Origin: Achromobacter ruhlandii
Lineage (GTDB): Bacteria; Pseudomonadota; Gammaproteobacteria; Burkholderiales; Burkholderiaceae_B
Direction of reading: 5' to 3'
Length of the DNA: 64,000 nucleotides
NCBI RefSeq assembly: GCF_902859695.1
Contig: NZ_CADIJL010000029.1
Coordinates: 1-64,000, forward strand
Part shown: piece by piece, positions 1 through 7,519 of the stretch
Numbering within the stretch: position 1 is the first letter of the stretch
How the letters are laid out: each line of letters opens with the position of its first letter
Made by a program: the position numbers and the translations under genes
Notes under the pieces: generated by a model
Seen by the model: only the letters and a program-made list of their open reading frames with translations
Databases searched by the model: none
What the model was told of the DNA's origin: nothing

Positions 1-513
1 CCCGCCCTGCGCCGGCGTGGGCGCGCCGGCCGCCGGCGCCGGCGGCTGGCTGGCGGCGATGATTCCGACGATGCGCGCGGCCAGCGTGTCCGGCAGGCGC
101 TGCGCGCCCAGCAGGCGCCGCAGCACCTGTTCCTGTTCGGGCTGGGGCACGCCATGGCTGGCCAGGTTGCCCAGGTTGTACTTGCCCTGTTCGTCCTGCA
201 CCTGGCCGGAGAACACCGCCACGCGATCGTCGCCGGGCCGTTCGATGCGGGTGTCGAGCACCGGCGTGGCCCAGATCTGGTCGCCGCGGGTGGTCGATTC
301 GCGCCGGCCGTGGTCGCGTATCACCAGGCGCGCCCAGTCGATGCCGCCGGCCAGCAGCATGCGCGCCTGCACCCGGGCCATCTCGTTCTCGATGCGGCGG
401 GTGCTGGCCGTCTGGCGCTGGAACAGGCTGGTGGTCAGGGCCGCGACGATGGCGACAATGATCAGCGCGCTGACCACCGCGGCGCCGCGTTCGCGCGGCA
501 GGCACGGGTTCAT
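1..513 (-). CDS. gspK: GspK, type II secretion minor pseudopilin (3' end cut by window edge)
   Basis: The frame is open from an ATG at 513 to the window edge (171 codons). It starts MNPCLPRERGAAVVSALII, the weakly conserved prepilin-type N terminus of GspK: a hydrophobic helix without the usual GFTLIEVL. The pattern YNLGNL near residue 110 is the typical GspK 'D-x-x-G-K-x-N-L-N-x-L' element. GspK caps the pseudopilus tip with GspI and GspJ. The start lies 11 bp after the gspJ stop; an ATG overlapping the gspJ stop (525-527) leads to an immediate stop codon, so 513 is preferred. The protein normally exceeds 300 residues, so the C terminus lies outside the window. Confidence 0.85.
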   Translation of the reverse strand, partial: MNPCLPRERGAAVVSALIIVAIVAALTTSLFQRQTASTRRIENEMARVQARMLLAGGIDWARLVIRDHGRRESTTRGDQIWATPVLDTRIERPGDDRVAVFSGQVQDEQGKYNLGNLASHGVPQPEQEQVLRRLLGAQRLPDTLAARIVGIIAASQPPAPAAGAPTPAQGG

Positions 514-523
514 GGCGGCCCCC

Positions 524-1138
524 TCATGGCAGTTCCAGGATGCGGCTGTAGCGCCGCGCGTCGCCGGCCGGGCCGCGGTCGAGCGTGATCTCGATGCCGG
601 CGGGCGTGGCGGAGAAGGGCGCGCGGGTGTCGACCCAGCCCATGCCCGTCACCCAGCCGCGCAGCGCCAGCGCGCGCACGCCGGGCAGCAGCAGCACGCC
701 GTCGTTGACCGGCGGCAGCGGTCCCTGTTCGGCCGGCAGGCCGCTGGCGCGCCACAGACCGTCCTTGCGCACCGACCATTGCACCCGCTGCCAGCGGCCG
801 TCGTCATCGGGGGCGGGGCGCAGGATTTCCAGCGTCTGCGCGCCGGCGGCGCCGCGCAGCAGCCGCACGCCCGAGGTGAAGACCTGGGCGTCGACGCCGG
901 GCGCGGCGAACGACGGCCCGTTGTAGGCCATTTCCACATCGCGTCCCATCTGCCCGAGGGTGCGGACGACGGCGTCGGTGTCGTCGGCCTGCCGCGCGAT
1001 CCAGTCGCGCGCGCTGGAGACGCTGTCCAGGCCGCGCCAGGCCATCAGGCTGACGAGCGCCATCAGGGCCAGCGCCACCAGCACTTCGATCAGGGTGAAG
1101 CCCGCCTGGGCGCGGGCGACGGCGCGGCGGGAATTCAT
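524..1138 (-). CDS. gspJ: GspJ, type II secretion minor pseudopilin
   Basis: About 204 residues from ATG 1138, starting MNSRRAVARAQAGFTLIEVL. This is a class III prepilin leader with a G-F cleavage site and Glu5, followed by a hydrophobic helix. The rest has the beta-rich minor-pseudopilin body of the usual GspJ length. The ATG overlaps the gspI stop (ATGA, 1135-1138), which implies translational coupling. An upstream in-frame start at 1258 would bury the leader behind 40 residues inside gspI and is rejected. In the operon the gene follows gspI and precedes gspK, the normal tip-complex order. Confidence 0.9.
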   Translation of the reverse strand: MNSRRAVARAQAGFTLIEVLVALALMALVSLMAWRGLDSVSSARDWIARQADDTDAVVRTLGQMGRDVEMAYNGPSFAAPGVDAQVFTSGVRLLRGAAGAQTLEILRPAPDDDGRWQRVQWSVRKDGLWRASGLPAEQGPLPPVNDGVLLLPGVRALALRGWVTGMGWVDTRAPFSATPAGIEITLDRGPAGDARRYSRILELP

Positions 1139-1539
1139 CGCAGGCTCGACAGGAGGCCGTCCAGCTGCAGCAGGGACGCGCCGTTGGCGCCATCGCGCAC
1201 CTTGACCGAGACCTGGCGGAAGCTGCGGTTCAGCGAATTGGTGAAGACCAGTTCGCATTGCAGCGCCAGGCCGCCTTGCGGGCAGGGCACGGTCTGCGAG
1301 CCGGCGCGCGGCAGGGTCTGTTCCAGCCGCAACTGGGTCAGCGCGTTCTGCGCCGCCAGCAGCGCCAGGGTCTTGTCCTGCAGCGCGCGGTTGTTGGCGG
1401 CCATGACGCCAGTGGCGCGCAATGCCGCGCCCATCGCCACGGCGATGATGGCCAGGGCCACCAGCACCTCGATCAGGGTGAAGCCGCGCTGGCGTTGCCG
1501 CCGGCGGCTAAGCGGAAGGGGGGAATCAGTGAATCTCAT
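1135..1539 (-). CDS. gspI: GspI, type II secretion minor pseudopilin
   Basis: 134 residues. The leader is short and basic (RRRQRQRGFTLIEVLVALAI) with the prepilin peptidase site G-F and Glu5 of the mature form. The length and the single N-terminal helix are normal for GspI, which nucleates the GspI-J-K tip complex of the pseudopilus. The 5' end overlaps the end of gspH by 14 bp, and the stop overlaps the gspJ start. No defects are visible. Confidence 0.9.
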   Translation of the reverse strand: MRFTDSPLPLSRRRQRQRGFTLIEVLVALAIIAVAMGAALRATGVMAANNRALQDKTLALLAAQNALTQLRLEQTLPRAGSQTVPCPQGGLALQCELVFTNSLNRSFRQVSVKVRDGANGASLLQLDGLLSSLR

Positions 1540-2014
1540 AATGTCCGGCGGCGTCGCGCGTCAACGTCACGCGCGAGTCGCCCGCGCGCAGCTGCACGCT
1601 GAACGGGTCGGCCACCCATTCGGTGTTGAAGCGCAGCGGGCGTTCGGGCGACAGATGCCATTGCACCGGGCCGGCTCGCCAGGCTTGCGGCCGCAGCACC
1701 TCGTCGCGTTCCAGCTTGTCCGCGGGCAGGGGCGAGTCATCCTGGGCGGTCGGCGCGGCGGAGCGGCCCTGGCGCTCGAACGACCAGCCGCCGCTGGTGG
1801 GCAGCCAGCGGATCGAACGGCCATCGCTGCGCGCCTCGCCCTCGGCCACGGTGAAGGCGTCGGCCAGGCGCCGCGCATCCTCGCGCAATGGATCGGCGCC
1901 CTTGCCGATGGACAGGCTGACCATGCTGGCGGCGATGGCGACGATCACCAGCACCACCAGGACTTCGACTAGCGTGAAGCCGCGCTCAGAGTTCCCACGA
2001 ACCGATGTCGGCAT
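1526..2014 (-). CDS. gspH: GspH, type II secretion minor pseudopilin
   Basis: 162 residues from ATG 2014 (MPTSVRGNSERGFTLVEVL). The prepilin leader, Glu5 and helix are followed by a GspH/FimT-like beta domain that starts around SIGKGADPLREDARRLADAF. The start used here overlaps the gspG stop by 29 bp. An alternative start at 2062 would add 16 residues before the leader and lie deeper inside gspG, which is less likely. GspH is a minor pseudopilin incorporated below the tip complex. Confidence 0.88.
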   Translation of the reverse strand: MPTSVRGNSERGFTLVEVLVVLVIVAIAASMVSLSIGKGADPLREDARRLADAFTVAEGEARSDGRSIRWLPTSGGWSFERQGRSAAPTAQDDSPLPADKLERDEVLRPQAWRAGPVQWHLSPERPLRFNTEWVADPFSVQLRAGDSRVTLTRDAAGHYEIH

Positions 2015-2459
2015 CGCCGCCTTCTCCCCCGGGCTTGTTGTCGGCGCCGAACGAGAACACATCGATTTCGCCTTTGACGCCAGGGCTCAGGTATTGGTAG
2101 GGATGGCCCCAGGGATCGTTGGGCAGCTTGTCCAGATAGCCGCGCCAGTTGGACGCGCCTTCGGGCTTTTCCACCAGCGCGCGCAGGCCCTGGGCGGTGG
2201 TCGGGTAGCGGCCGTTGTCGAGGCGGTAGAGCTTGAGCGCCTGCATGATGCCGCCGATGTCCTGGCGCGCGGCGACCTGGCGCGCCTGGTCGGGGCGGTC
2301 CAGCACGCGCGGCACGATCAGGGCCGCCAGAATCCCCATGATCACGATGACCACCATGATCTCGATCAGGGTGAAACCTTGCTGGCGGGCGAGCCCACGC
2401 GATGACTGGCGCACTTCACGACTCCGGTATTTCAGTGAGAAGCGTGCGATTGTGGACAT
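1986..2459 (-). CDS. gspG: GspG, major pseudopilin of the type II secretion system
   Basis: 157 residues from ATG 2459. The leader is followed by QQGFTLIEIMVVIVIMGILA, the GspG hallmark, and then by the conserved body: DIGGIMQALKLYRLDNGRYPTT, GWRGYLDK-like and LPNDPWGHPYQY segments, and a C-terminal calcium-site region with SFGADNKPGGEGGDADIGSW. GspG polymerises into the periplasmic pseudopilus that pushes folded substrates through the secretin. The leader (about 27 residues) is longer than usual, so a later start cannot be excluded. A TTG at 2474 is less likely. Confidence 0.93.
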   Translation of the reverse strand: MSTIARFSLKYRSREVRQSSRGLARQQGFTLIEIMVVIVIMGILAALIVPRVLDRPDQARQVAARQDIGGIMQALKLYRLDNGRYPTTAQGLRALVEKPEGASNWRGYLDKLPNDPWGHPYQYLSPGVKGEIDVFSFGADNKPGGEGGDADIGSWEL

Positions 2460-2489
2460 GAAATATGACAGCAATATGAGGCGCGCGGC

Positions 2490-2936
2490 TCACGGCGCGG
2501 CGCGCGCGATGCCGCCCTCGGGGGCGGGGGCGGCCGGCGCGGCGATGCGGCTGGCGCGGCCGCCTTGCTCGACCGTGACGGCGTCGGCGCCGACGGCCTT
2601 GAGCACGATGCCCGGGGCGACCTCGTCGCCGACGCGCCAGGCCAGCGGCGGGCCGCCGTCGACGCTGAAGACGGCGGCGCCGTCGGGGCCGGCCGCGATC
2701 ACCCCAAGCACGCTGATCTGCGTGCGCAACACCTCATCGCGGCCGAACCACAGGGCCACCGGGCCGTTGTCGGCCGCTCGCGGCGCGGGCGCGGCGACGG
2801 GGGCGGGCAGGGCGGGCGGCGCGGGCGCGAACAGCACCGCGCCCCACACGCCCAGGCCGGCAGCCAGCGCCAGGATGGCAAGGACTCGGAGCGCGGCGGG
2901 GGCCGCGGGCGGGGACAGGCGCAGGGACAGGGGCAT
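2490..2936 (-). CDS. gspC: GspC-like inner-membrane platform protein, short form
   Basis: 148 residues, with an N-terminal membrane helix (about 16-38), an Ala/Pro-rich linker, and a homology-region (HR) domain from about residue 55 (VALWFGRDEVLRTQISVLGVIAAG...AAVFSVDGGPPLAWRVGDEV). GspC links the inner-membrane platform to the secretin GspD. Classical GspC adds a C-terminal PDZ or coiled-coil domain. Here the protein stops soon after the HR domain, so no PDZ is present. It is the first gene of the visible operon, 30 bp upstream of gspG. Assignment rests on the HR-like segment and on context. Confidence 0.75.
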   Translation of the reverse strand: MPLSLRLSPPAAPAALRVLAILALAAGLGVWGAVLFAPAPPALPAPVAAPAPRAADNGPVALWFGRDEVLRTQISVLGVIAAGPDGAAVFSVDGGPPLAWRVGDEVAPGIVLKAVGADAVTVEQGGRASRIAAPAAPAPEGGIARAAP

Positions 2937-3044
2937 GGCGGTGACGCGGGCAACGTTACGGCGGAAATGCGCCCGACTCTAGCAGCCGATCATGACAATT
3001 GCGCGATACGGCGGCGCGGGTTCTTTCAAACAACCAACACCGCA

Positions 3045-3078
3045 CTGTCATCAAGCTTACATCGCGTCTCTCTAGCAT
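3045..3078 (+). promoter_or_regulatory. Pho box and -10 upstream of the PhoX-type phosphatase
   Basis: CTGTCAT (3045-3051), a 4-bp spacer and CTTACAT (3056-3062) match the PhoB direct-repeat consensus CTGTCAT-N4-CTGTCAT at 7/7 and 5/7. The candidate -10, TAGCAT (3073-3078), lies 10 bp after the box, the spacing expected for PhoB-activated promoters where the box replaces the -35. The start codon follows at 3135. This indicates induction by phosphate starvation (inference from the site). Confidence 0.75.
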
Positions 3079-3134
3079 GCGTGCACGTTGCGGCCGGGCG
3101 CCGCGGCACCGATCCCTTCCCACAGGAAACCACG

Positions 3135-5093
3135 ATGCAAGACACGACACACGCCAATCGCCGCCGCCTTCTGAAGATGCTCGGGGGCGCGCCGATGCTG
3201 CCGCTGGGCGGCGTCGGCATGGCCGCGCTGCTGACGGGCTGTAATTCGAGCGACGACGATGACGACAGCCCCGTCGTCACGCCGCCGCCGAACGTGACCT
3301 TCACGTCCGCCGCGTTCACCTCGATGGCCGCGCCCACGCTGGCCACGCCCGAGCTGATGGCGCGCACCACCGTGGGGTCGGCGATGGTGCTGACCTTCAG
3401 CGACGGCTCCACCCGCAAGATCGAGCTGGGCTACGAACCGTTCTTCATGACCGGCGACGCGGTGCCGGACGGCAAGGGCGGCAGCATCATCGCCGGCGCG
3501 TATTTCAACAACAGCGGCGCGCCCATCATGGACAACTCGGTGCCGGCCAAGGCCCGCCAGTTCTTCTCGAACTGTCCGGACGGCATGTCGCTGCTGAAGC
3601 TGGACGCGCCCGCCGTGCCCGGCGTCAACGGCAATACCGTGTTCGCCGTGGTGCAGTTCGAATACCAGTCGATGGACCAGTCCGGCGCCGACATGTATGG
3701 CCGCCTGCCGTCGCCGATCGCGGTGCTGACGCTGGCGCAGGACCCGGCCACCGGCAAGCTCAGCCTGGTCAAGTACAGCAACGTGGACACCTCGTCGGTC
3801 AACGGCCTGTGGATCACCTGTGGCGCCAGCCTGTCGCCGTGGAACACGCACCTGTCCAGCGAAGAGTACGAACCGGACGCCACCATCGCCCGCTCGGACG
3901 CGCAGTTCCAGGCCTACAGCCAGAACCTGTTCGGCGATCCCAACAAGGCCAACCCTTACCATTACGGCCACATGCCGGAGGTGACGGTCAACCCCGACGG
4001 TACCGGCAGCATCAAGAAACACTACTGCATGGGCCGCATCTCGCACGAGCTGGTGCAGATCATGCCCGACCAGCGCACCGCGCTGATGGGCGACGACGCC
4101 ACCAACGGCGGCCTGTTCATGTTCGTGGCCGATCGCAAGGCCGACCTGTCGTCCGGCACGCTCTACGTGGCCAAGTGGACGCAGACCTCGGGCACGGGGC
4201 CGGGCGCGGCCACGCTGACCTGGATCAAGCTGGGCCACGCCACCAGCGCCGAAGTGAAGGAACTGGCCGACCAGCTGACCGCCGCCGACATCATGGACGT
4301 GCGCACTGCCGATCCGGCCGACAGCAGTTTCACCAAGATCCGCTTCAACGGCGCCAACAACTGGGTCAAGCTGCTGCCGGGCCGCCGCCAGGCCGCGGCG
4401 TTCCTGGAAACCCACCGCTATGCCGCGCTGGTCGGCGGCTCGCTGGGCTTTACCAAGATGGAAGGCACCACCGTCAACGTCAAGGACAAGATCGCCTACA
4501 GCGCCATGTCGCGCATCGAGAAGTCGATGATCGACGGCACCGTGGACGGCATGAAGGTGCAGGCCAACGCGGCCGGCGCGGTGTACCAGCTGCACATGAA
4601 GGCCGGTCAGGTCGACAGCACCGGCCAGGCCATCGACAGCGAATGGGTGCCGGTCGACATGGCGGCGGTGGCCGAGCTGGTCGGCGCGCCGATCTCGCCG
4701 GTCGACGCGCTGGGCAACACCCACAATGCCGACAAGATCTCCAATCCCGACAACCTCAAGTTCTCGGAGAAGCTGCGCACGCTGTTCGTGGGCGAGGATA
4801 GCGGCGGCCATGTCAACAACTTCCTGTGGGCCTATAACGTCGACACCAAGCAGCTGTCGCGCCTGTTGTCGTGCCCGGTGGCGGCTGAATCGACCGGCCT
4901 GCAGGCGGTCGACGAGATCAACGGCTGGACCTACATCACCAGCAATTTCCAGCACGCCGCCGATTGGGGCACGCCGCAGAGCGCACTGTTCAACACGGTG
5001 CGTCCGATCCTGGAACCGCTGGTCAAGGCCAACTACAAGGACGGTTTCGGCGCGTCGGTCGGCTACCTGACCGGCGTGCGGATCGGCGCCTGA
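3135..5093 (+). CDS. PhoX-family alkaline phosphatase, Tat-type lipoprotein
   Basis: 652 residues, matching the PhoX/DUF839 family. Recognisable segments include GEDSGGHVNNFLWAYN near the C terminus and the closing DEINGWTYITSNFQHAADWG region. Known PhoX enzymes are calcium/iron phosphomonoesterases exported by Tat. The N terminus has a triple arginine at residues 9-11 followed by LLKML, a hydrophobic stretch and the lipobox LLTGC (Cys36), so it looks like a Tat-exported lipoprotein. The mature end is Asp-rich (SSDDDDD). The ATG at 3135 follows a purine-rich CAGGAAAC. An in-frame extension back to 2565 is antisense to gspC and is rejected. A Pho box lies upstream and a hairpin terminator downstream. 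Confidence 0.88.
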   Translation: MQDTTHANRRRLLKMLGGAPMLPLGGVGMAALLTGCNSSDDDDDSPVVTPPPNVTFTSAAFTSMAAPTLATPELMARTTVGSAMVLTFSDGSTRKIELGYEPFFMTGDAVPDGKGGSIIAGAYFNNSGAPIMDNSVPAKARQFFSNCPDGMSLLKLDAPAVPGVNGNTVFAVVQFEYQSMDQSGADMYGRLPSPIAVLTLAQDPATGKLSLVKYSNVDTSSVNGLWITCGASLSPWNTHLSSEEYEPDATIARSDAQFQAYSQNLFGDPNKANPYHYGHMPEVTVNPDGTGSIKKHYCMGRISHELVQIMPDQRTALMGDDATNGGLFMFVADRKADLSSGTLYVAKWTQTSGTGPGAATLTWIKLGHATSAEVKELADQLTAADIMDVRTADPADSSFTKIRFNGANNWVKLLPGRRQAAAFLETHRYAALVGGSLGFTKMEGTTVNVKDKIAYSAMSRIEKSMIDGTVDGMKVQANAAGAVYQLHMKAGQVDSTGQAIDSEWVPVDMAAVAELVGAPISPVDALGNTHNADKISNPDNLKFSEKLRTLFVGEDSGGHVNNFLWAYNVDTKQLSRLLSCPVAAESTGLQAVDEINGWTYITSNFQHAADWGTPQSALFNTVRPILEPLVKANYKDGFGASVGYLTGVRIGA

Positions 5094-5120
5094 TTCCGCG
5101 GCCGCCGGCCCTCCGACCAG

Positions 5121-5146
5121 CATGGGACCGGCTTGCCGGTCCCATG
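5121..5146 (+). terminator. Hairpin after the PhoX-type gene
   Basis: CATGGGACCGG (5121-5131) pairs perfectly with CCGGTCCCATG (5136-5146) around a CTTG loop. A U-rich but not uniform tract follows. It probably separates the phosphatase from the next lipoprotein gene, which then needs its own promoter in 5147-5285. Confidence 0.7.
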
Positions 5147-5285
5147 TCGTTGTTGCGGTCTGTAGCGCTGCGGAAAAAAATCCTGATCCATCGATCAATG
5201 ATTCCTTTCTTCCCTTAATGGGTCTTTCACCTTGCGACGCCACTATGTGGGCCACCCATAAAGCGGGTTTCGAAAGGGAAAGAAC

Positions 5286-7283
5286 ATGCAGGTATTGAAA
5301 TGGAAGCGCTGGTGCGCGGCGCTGGCGGCGCTGGGCGCGCTGGCCGGCTGCGGTGGCGGCGATGACAACAACGACGACGGCACGACGGCGCCGCCGGCCG
5401 TGCAGCCGCAGCCGGGCGCGGCCGCCAAGGTGCTGTTCATCGGCGTGGACGGCCTCACCTATGACGCCTACCGCCAGAGCATGGCGGACAAGTCGCTGCC
5501 CAACCTGGCGCAGTTGACGGCGACCCGTTCCTGGACCGGCGGCGTCACCGGCGGGGTGACGCAGCAGCCCACCCTGTTGGCGCCTGGCTGGGCCACGCTG
5601 CTGACCGGCCAATGGGCGGATCAGCACGGCGTGCGCAGCAACGCCCCGGGTCAGGCGCCCAAGACGGCGACCCTGTTCAAGCGCGTCAATGCCGCCAAGC
5701 CGGCCGCGCGCGCCGCGGCGGCCTTCAACTCGTCGTTGCTGGCCGGCCTGGTCGGCGGTGACCGCGACGCCGGTTATCTGCAAAGCCTGACGGACTGCGC
5801 CGGCGTCGACGATTGCGTCGCCAGCCAGGCGCGCGATCGCATCACTGAAGGTTATGACGTGGTGGTGGCGCAGTTCGGCGCCGCCGAGCGTGCGGCCGCG
5901 ACCGGCGGCTTCGGCGACGGCTACCGCGCCACCTTGCGCCAGACCGACAGCGCCATTGGCGCGTTGCTCAAGCAGGTCGCGGATCGCCGCGCCGCCCATC
6001 CGGACGAAAACTGGCTGGTGGTGGTGGCTTCCAGCCACGGCCTGGACCGCACCGGCGGCAGCGACGGCCTGCCGCTGTCGCTGAACAAAACCACGCTGCT
6101 GGCGATGAACCGCTCGCCGCTGCTCGGCGGCAGCGCCGATGATGCGGCGGTCGACGGCGCCTGGGACAACGCCTGGTACGGCCTGCCCAGCGCGGCCGAT
6201 GCCGCGCCAACGCTGCTGGCGCACCTGGGCGCGCTGCCGGCGGCGGGGCAGTACGACCTGGCCGGCACCGCCTTGTCCGAGGCCGTGGCGTTGCGCCGCG
6301 GGGCCAGCCGCACCTCGATGGATAACAAGAGTGTGACGTTGAGCTGGAGCCGCGTGGGCACGCCCACCGGCGACATCGTCATCAGCCGCGACGGCAAGGA
6401 GATTGCGCGCCTGCCGGGCACGGCCTCGGACTATGTCGACACCGGCTTCGTCTTCACCACCGAGGGCGTGCATGAGCTGAACTATGGCATCGCGGTGGGC
6501 AACGCCGTGACGGCGGTGCGCGCCACCGTGGTCTACACCGCGCCGGTGCCGCTGCTGCCGTCGTTGAGCAACGGCCTGACGATGCTGTTCCCGTTCGAAG
6601 GCAACCTGACGGACAAGGCCGCCGGCGGCGGAGCCATCACCCCTTATGACGGCGTGCAGGCGCCGGTGTTCGCCGACAAGGGCGTGTTCGGCAAGATGTT
6701 CCAGAACGAGCGCAGCGGCGACCCCACCGGCGCCTTCAAGCTGGACTATCCGGCGGGCCTGCTCGACAGCGTCCAGGCCTTCACCATCGGCTTCTGGTAT
6801 CAGTCCGATGGCACCGCCAACGACCGCTCCATCCTGGGCAACAAGGACTACAACTCCGGCGGCAACCCCGGCATCACCATCGCCCAGTGGGCCGGCCCCG
6901 AGCTGCGCTTCAACCTGGCGGGCGGCAGCCGCGTGGACATCAACGGGGTCAAGTTCACAGCCAACAAGCCGGTCTACGTGGCGATGGTCATCAACAAGAC
7001 CGCCAAGACCATGGCCGCCTATGTCTACGACACCGAAATGGGCTGGTTCAGCCGCTCGATCTCCACCGGCAGCGTCAATTTCGCCCAGATCGCCGGCGTG
7101 TTCGGTCCGCACCTGGGCCTGAATGAAGACGGCAAGGGCACCTACGGCGTGTGCTGCGCCGGCACCAAGGGGCCCTACACGATGTACTTCGACGACCTGG
7201 CTTTCTGGTCGCGCGCCCTGACCGAAACCGAGGTCAAGTCGCTGGCCATGTCCGGCAAATCCGTTTCCGAACTGCTTCCCTGA
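5286..7283 (+). CDS. Alkaline-phosphatase/phosphodiesterase-fold lipoprotein with C-terminal LamG domain
   Basis: 665 residues. The lipoprotein signal ends in ALAGC (Cys22), followed by an Asp/Asn-rich tether. Residues about 48-310 look like the type I phosphodiesterase/nucleotide pyrophosphatase superfamily: a metal-site strand VLFIGVDG (Asp55), then APGWATLLTG with candidate nucleophile Thr104, and later ASSHGLDRTGG with a metal-ligand-like His. A linker of about 100 residues precedes a concanavalin A-like LamG domain (about 435-650: FPFEGNLTDKA, FTIGFWYQSDGT, YFDDLAFWSRALTETEV). The exact substrate is unknown; phosphodiester or phosphonate hydrolysis on surface polymers is plausible. It lies between two phosphatase/phospholipase genes. 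Confidence 0.75.
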   Translation: MQVLKWKRWCAALAALGALAGCGGGDDNNDDGTTAPPAVQPQPGAAAKVLFIGVDGLTYDAYRQSMADKSLPNLAQLTATRSWTGGVTGGVTQQPTLLAPGWATLLTGQWADQHGVRSNAPGQAPKTATLFKRVNAAKPAARAAAAFNSSLLAGLVGGDRDAGYLQSLTDCAGVDDCVASQARDRITEGYDVVVAQFGAAERAAATGGFGDGYRATLRQTDSAIGALLKQVADRRAAHPDENWLVVVASSHGLDRTGGSDGLPLSLNKTTLLAMNRSPLLGGSADDAAVDGAWDNAWYGLPSAADAAPTLLAHLGALPAAGQYDLAGTALSEAVALRRGASRTSMDNKSVTLSWSRVGTPTGDIVISRDGKEIARLPGTASDYVDTGFVFTTEGVHELNYGIAVGNAVTAVRATVVYTAPVPLLPSLSNGLTMLFPFEGNLTDKAAGGGAITPYDGVQAPVFADKGVFGKMFQNERSGDPTGAFKLDYPAGLLDSVQAFTIGFWYQSDGTANDRSILGNKDYNSGGNPGITIAQWAGPELRFNLAGGSRVDINGVKFTANKPVYVAMVINKTAKTMAAYVYDTEMGWFSRSISTGSVNFAQIAGVFGPHLGLNEDGKGTYGVCCAGTKGPYTMYFDDLAFWSRALTETEVKSLAMSGKSVSELLP

Positions 7284-7303
7284 TGTCCAAGGATAGATAC
7301 GAC

Positions 7304-7483
7304 ATGAACACTGCCTCCCCGATCTTGCGCGCCTGCCTGCGCGCGGGCGCCGCCCTGATGGTGGCCGCCGTCCTGACCGCCTGCGGCGGCGACAAGGATG
7401 ACGACGACGCCGGCACCAACCCCGGGACCCAGCCCGAGACGCCGACCCAGCCGGTCAAGCCCCAACTGCGTTGCGCGCCCTGA
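7304..7483 (+). CDS. Small Asp-rich lipoprotein of unknown function
   Basis: 59 residues from ATG 7304, preceded by an AAGGA at 7289-7293. It consists of a lipoprotein signal (VLTAC, Cys27) and a short mature peptide: CGGDKDDDD, a Thr/Pro-rich stretch and a C-terminal RCAP. I do not recognise the family. It sits 20 bp after the LamG lipoprotein and 36 bp before phospholipase C, so it is probably cotranscribed with both. The acidic run after the lipidated cysteine is shared with both larger lipoproteins upstream. Small lipoproteins beside secreted phospholipases can be chaperones or lipase-folding helpers, but nothing here proves that. Confidence 0.6.
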   Translation: MNTASPILRACLRAGAALMVAAVLTACGGDKDDDDAGTNPGTQPETPTQPVKPQLRCAP

Positions 7484-7519
7484 AGCCGCGCTTTTTTCAG
7501 AATCCAAGGAACAGCATCC

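Noticed and set aside
2981..3009. A second Pho box facing the gsp operon
   Set aside because: Only one half-site (TTGTCAT on the minus strand) is present; neither flanking position gives a second repeat with more than about 3 of 7 matches.
2565..3134. An N-terminal extension of the PhoX-type protein
   Set aside because: It would overlap gspC on the other strand, run through the Pho box and place the Tat signal internally.
3072..7112. A 1346-codon open frame on the minus strand
   Set aside because: Antisense to the PhoX-type and LamG lipoprotein genes, with no recognisable domain and no start signal.
7471..7498. A terminator between the small lipoprotein and phospholipase C genes
   Set aside because: A T-run is present (GCGCTTTTTT) but the stem is only about 4 bp, too weak to call.
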